Assembly (NCBI GenBank): GCA_038230515.1
Contig: JBBRND010000019.1
Location: forward strand, 1-64,000
Length of the DNA: 64,000 nt
Source of the DNA: JAPLDB01 sp038230515
GTDB taxonomy: Bacteria > Bacteroidota > Bacteroidia > AKYH767-A > 2013-40CM-41-45
Reading direction: 5' to 3'
In this document: piece by piece, positions 62,303 to 64,000 of the stretch
Position numbering within the stretch: the stretch's first letter is position 1
How the letters are laid out: each line of letters starts with the position of its first letter
Made by a program: the position numbers and the translations under genes
Notes under the pieces: model-generated
Told to the model about the DNA's origin: nothing
What the model saw: the letters and a program-made list of their open reading frames with translations, nothing else
Database searches by the model: none

Positions 62303-62391
62303 CACCTGCTGACAGCTCGCGCAGCAGTTGACGGGGGTAAACGAAAGAGCCACCTCAAAGGAAGCTTCGCTAACCTGTCAGTATTTCAAAT
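62303..62391. repeat. REP-like element, copy 2, upstream of the cyclase gene
   Basis: ACAGCTCGCGCAGCAGTTGA (62313-62332) and GAAGCTTCGCTAACCTGTCA (62361-62380), followed by GTATTTCAA, match the two blocks of copy 1 in the same order and orientation. The spacing between blocks is shorter here. The ATG of the next gene lies at 62424. Confidence 0.7.
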
Positions 62392-62423
62392 CAATATTCC
62401 ATTCTTTTTTTCATCTTCGCTCA

Positions 62424-63182
62424 ATGATTACAACCATCAACATCAACAACAAAAATTATTCTGTTGATCTTTCAAAACCGATTGACATTTCCATTCCTCT
62501 TCGTGCCGGAAAAGAAAATGTAAATTGCTTTTACATCCCTGACGTAAAGATGGAGCCCTTCCGCATGGGCAGCTTTGTGGGCAAGGTGAGTGAAGGCGGC
62601 TCATGCAACGTGATTAACATTGCTTTTAATCCACATGGCAACGGAACGCATACGGAATGTGTGGGGCACATCAGCAAAGAATTCTGTTCGCTCAATCAAT
62701 GTTTGAAAACGTTTTTCTTCACAGCAAAACTTATCTCGGTTACTCCTGAAAAAATTGGAGATGATTTAGTGATCACTAAATCTCAACTTGAAAACTGTTT
62801 TACTCCGAACTCGGAACCCCTCACTCCCGACTCTCTTCTCATCCGCACACTCCCTAACACAAAAGAAAAACTTACCAGGCAATATTCAGGCACCAACCCC
62901 GCCTATCTTCATTACAGGGCAGCAAAATGGATTTCCGAAAAAGGAATTGAACACCTGCTGCTTGATCTTCCTTCTGTTGACAAAGAAGATGACGGAGGAA
63001 AGCTCTCCGCACATCATGCATTTTGGAATTACCCGCAGCGAACAAAATTAAATGCGACCATTACAGAACTAGTTTATGTTCCTGATGCAATACCTGATGG
63101 AACATATCTTCTCAACCTGATGATTGCAAGTTTTGAAAACGATGCAAGCCCGAGCAAGCCGGTGATGTACGCGATCGAATAA
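62424..63182 (+). CDS. Cyclase-family hydrolase (kynurenine formamidase-like)
   Basis: 252 residues from ATG 62424 (MITTININNKNYSVDLSKPI). Earlier ATGs in frame precede the conserved start. NPHGNGTHTECVGHI contains the family motif (HxGTHxDxxxH, here HGNGTHTECVGHI with Glu for Asp) that binds zinc or manganese, and LLDLPSVDKEDDGGKLSAHH supplies the later His. Such enzymes hydrolyse N-formylkynurenine or cyclic amides. No tryptophan-degradation genes adjoin it, so the substrate is open. Cytosolic. Confidence 0.85.
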   Translation: MITTININNKNYSVDLSKPIDISIPLRAGKENVNCFYIPDVKMEPFRMGSFVGKVSEGGSCNVINIAFNPHGNGTHTECVGHISKEFCSLNQCLKTFFFTAKLISVTPEKIGDDLVITKSQLENCFTPNSEPLTPDSLLIRTLPNTKEKLTRQYSGTNPAYLHYRAAKWISEKGIEHLLLDLPSVDKEDDGGKLSAHHAFWNYPQRTKLNATITELVYVPDAIPDGTYLLNLMIASFENDASPSKPVMYAIE

Positions 63183-63324
63183 AAGTATTTAGAGAATTCA
63201 GAGCTTTGAACGGAAGGAAGAATGTAATCAGAAGGTATTGTCACCGCAAGGCGCAATTCCTGCGCCTCTATTCCCCCACATCATCAACCACTTGCAATTA
63301 TTGTGAAAAAAATGTTTAACAAAA

Positions 63325-63355
63325 TTTCACAGTTATGATTTCTCTGATAAATTTG
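63325..63355 (+). promoter_or_regulatory. Promoter of the cytochrome operon
   Basis: TTTC (63325-63328; one mismatch to TTTG), 19-base spacer, TAAATTTG (63348-63355). The ATG lies 95 bp further on, so a long 5' leader (~90 nt) is predicted. Confidence 0.6.
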
Positions 63356-63450
63356 CACCCGTTAAAAAAAAATGACGCTACACTGACGAAGAAGGTAACG
63401 TGATTTTTTCTCTCTGAAAAATAAGATTCGAAAGGTTTAAAAACAGGTTC

Positions 63451-64000
63451 ATGATCAACGCATACTTGCACAAATCCATACGCCTTCTACTTCCCGCTCT
63501 CTTTTTTACTCTTTCTTCTTTCATGGCTTCTGCACAGGATGGCGAAGCGCTTTTCAAAAACAATTGCAGAACATGTCACTCACCATTCGAAAGAGTTACT
63601 GGCCCCGCACTTAAAGGAGTAGAGAACCGCCACAGTGAAGAATGGCTATTAAAGTGGATTAAGAATGCACCCGGCATGATCAAGTCGGGCGATCCGGAAG
63701 CCGTCAAACTTTACAGTGAGAACAAAGACAGGGGAATGATGCAGATCTTCACAAACCTGAAAGATGATGAGATCAAAGCCATTCTTAAATATATTAAAGA
63801 AGTTCAACCTCCTGTTGCTGCTGTTGCTGCAAAAACAGATGATGAAGGAGGAGAAGAAAAAAGTTCGAACACTTGGTTGTATCTCATTGCTGCTGCCGTA
63901 CTCCTTTATTTAATAAGCGGTGTATTAAGAAGAGTGCAGGAAACTCTGGCGCACACCGTGCGAAAGAATCAAGGTATTCCTGATCCTGCACACATGAGTC
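63451..64000 (+). CDS. actA: c-type cytochrome, probably ActA of alternative complex III (truncated by window edge)
   Basis: 183 codons to the edge. Signal peptide (LFFTLSSFMASAQ), then a class I cytochrome c domain with heme motif CRTCH in LFKNNCRTCHSPFERVTG, and possible Met ligand in DRGMMQIF. LKDDEIKAILKYIKEV is the terminal helix. A membrane helix (TWLYLIAAAVLLYLISGVL) follows a linker, then a stretch beginning RRVQETLAHTV. Bacteroidota ActA subunits combine an N-terminal class I cytochrome, a membrane helix and further heme-binding sequence; the match is in style and the downstream part is outside the window. It would pass electrons from quinol to a periplasmic carrier. Confidence 0.7.
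   Translation, partial: MINAYLHKSIRLLLPALFFTLSSFMASAQDGEALFKNNCRTCHSPFERVTGPALKGVENRHSEEWLLKWIKNAPGMIKSGDPEAVKLYSENKDRGMMQIFTNLKDDEIKAILKYIKEVQPPVAAVAAKTDDEGGEEKSSNTWLYLIAAAVLLYLISGVLRRVQETLAHTVRKNQGIPDPAHMS

Overview
The window looks like chromosomal DNA of a free-living, AT-rich Bacteroidota bacterium. The evidence is type IX secretion (T9SS) core genes (porU, porV, a porP/sprF homologue, gldJ), at least four secreted proteins with T9SS type A or type B C-terminal signals plus two likely ones, promoters of the Bacteroidota form TTTG-N18-20-TAnnTTTG with no clear Shine-Dalgarno sites, and Bacteroidota-type genes such as the DUF4175 protein, a GH3-like enzyme and an ActA-like cytochrome. A lineage near Chitinophagales or Flavobacteriales is plausible but not proven here.

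Layout. 0-7 kb: a truncated secreted wall-type protein, a small hypothetical, a large PKD-repeat adhesin with a type B sorting domain, and a receiver-PAS-LytTR regulator. 7-16 kb, mostly minus strand: a barrel-like protein, polyprenyl diphosphate synthase, a sugar-nucleotide epimerase/dehydratase, an alpha-oxoamine synthase-type PLP enzyme, and an overlapping pair of DUF4175 coiled-coil protein and RsbW-type ATPase. 16-26.5 kb: the T9SS block, with porU-porV on minus and porP/sprF and gldJ on plus. 26.5-35 kb: GH3-like enzyme, a repeat-bearing HTH-like protein, LysE exporter, M43 metalloprotease, tRNA-Val, DNRLRE-type secreted protein, anmK and small lipoproteins. 35-51 kb: an exopolysaccharide/capsule locus (Wza-like, Wzc-like, flippase, aminotransferase, three glycosyltransferases, several methyltransferases, two nucleotidyltransferase-like proteins and an APH-like kinase). 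51-55.4 kb: a secreted 898-residue protein and two small genes. 55.9-60.4 kb: a compact accessory cluster (zinc-ribbon/winged-helix protein, NTF2-like, HNH, coiled coil, DUF4407 membrane protein, 53-residue protein, YbjN-like). 60.6-64 kb: a membrane glycosyltransferase, a cyclase-family hydrolase and the start of a probable alternative complex III operon.

How the parts fit: the Sec-signal proteins with CTDs would be exported through the T9SS, with PorV as shuttle and PorU as sortase. The 35-51 kb locus would build and export a surface polysaccharide. The sugar-nucleotide enzyme at 9.5 kb could feed it.

The most unusual feature is a set of five sequence-unrelated arrays whose repeat period is exactly 21 bp (9.0, 17.8, 28.3, 33.9 and 55.4 kb), plus a two-unit 21-bp dyad at 57.3 kb. 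Twenty-one bp is two helical turns and seven codons. Most units carry an A-tract at a fixed phase, one array is followed by oppositely oriented copies, and one lies in frame inside a gene whose protein ends in a helix-turn-helix-like domain. This recurring architecture is my main candidate for something undescribed.
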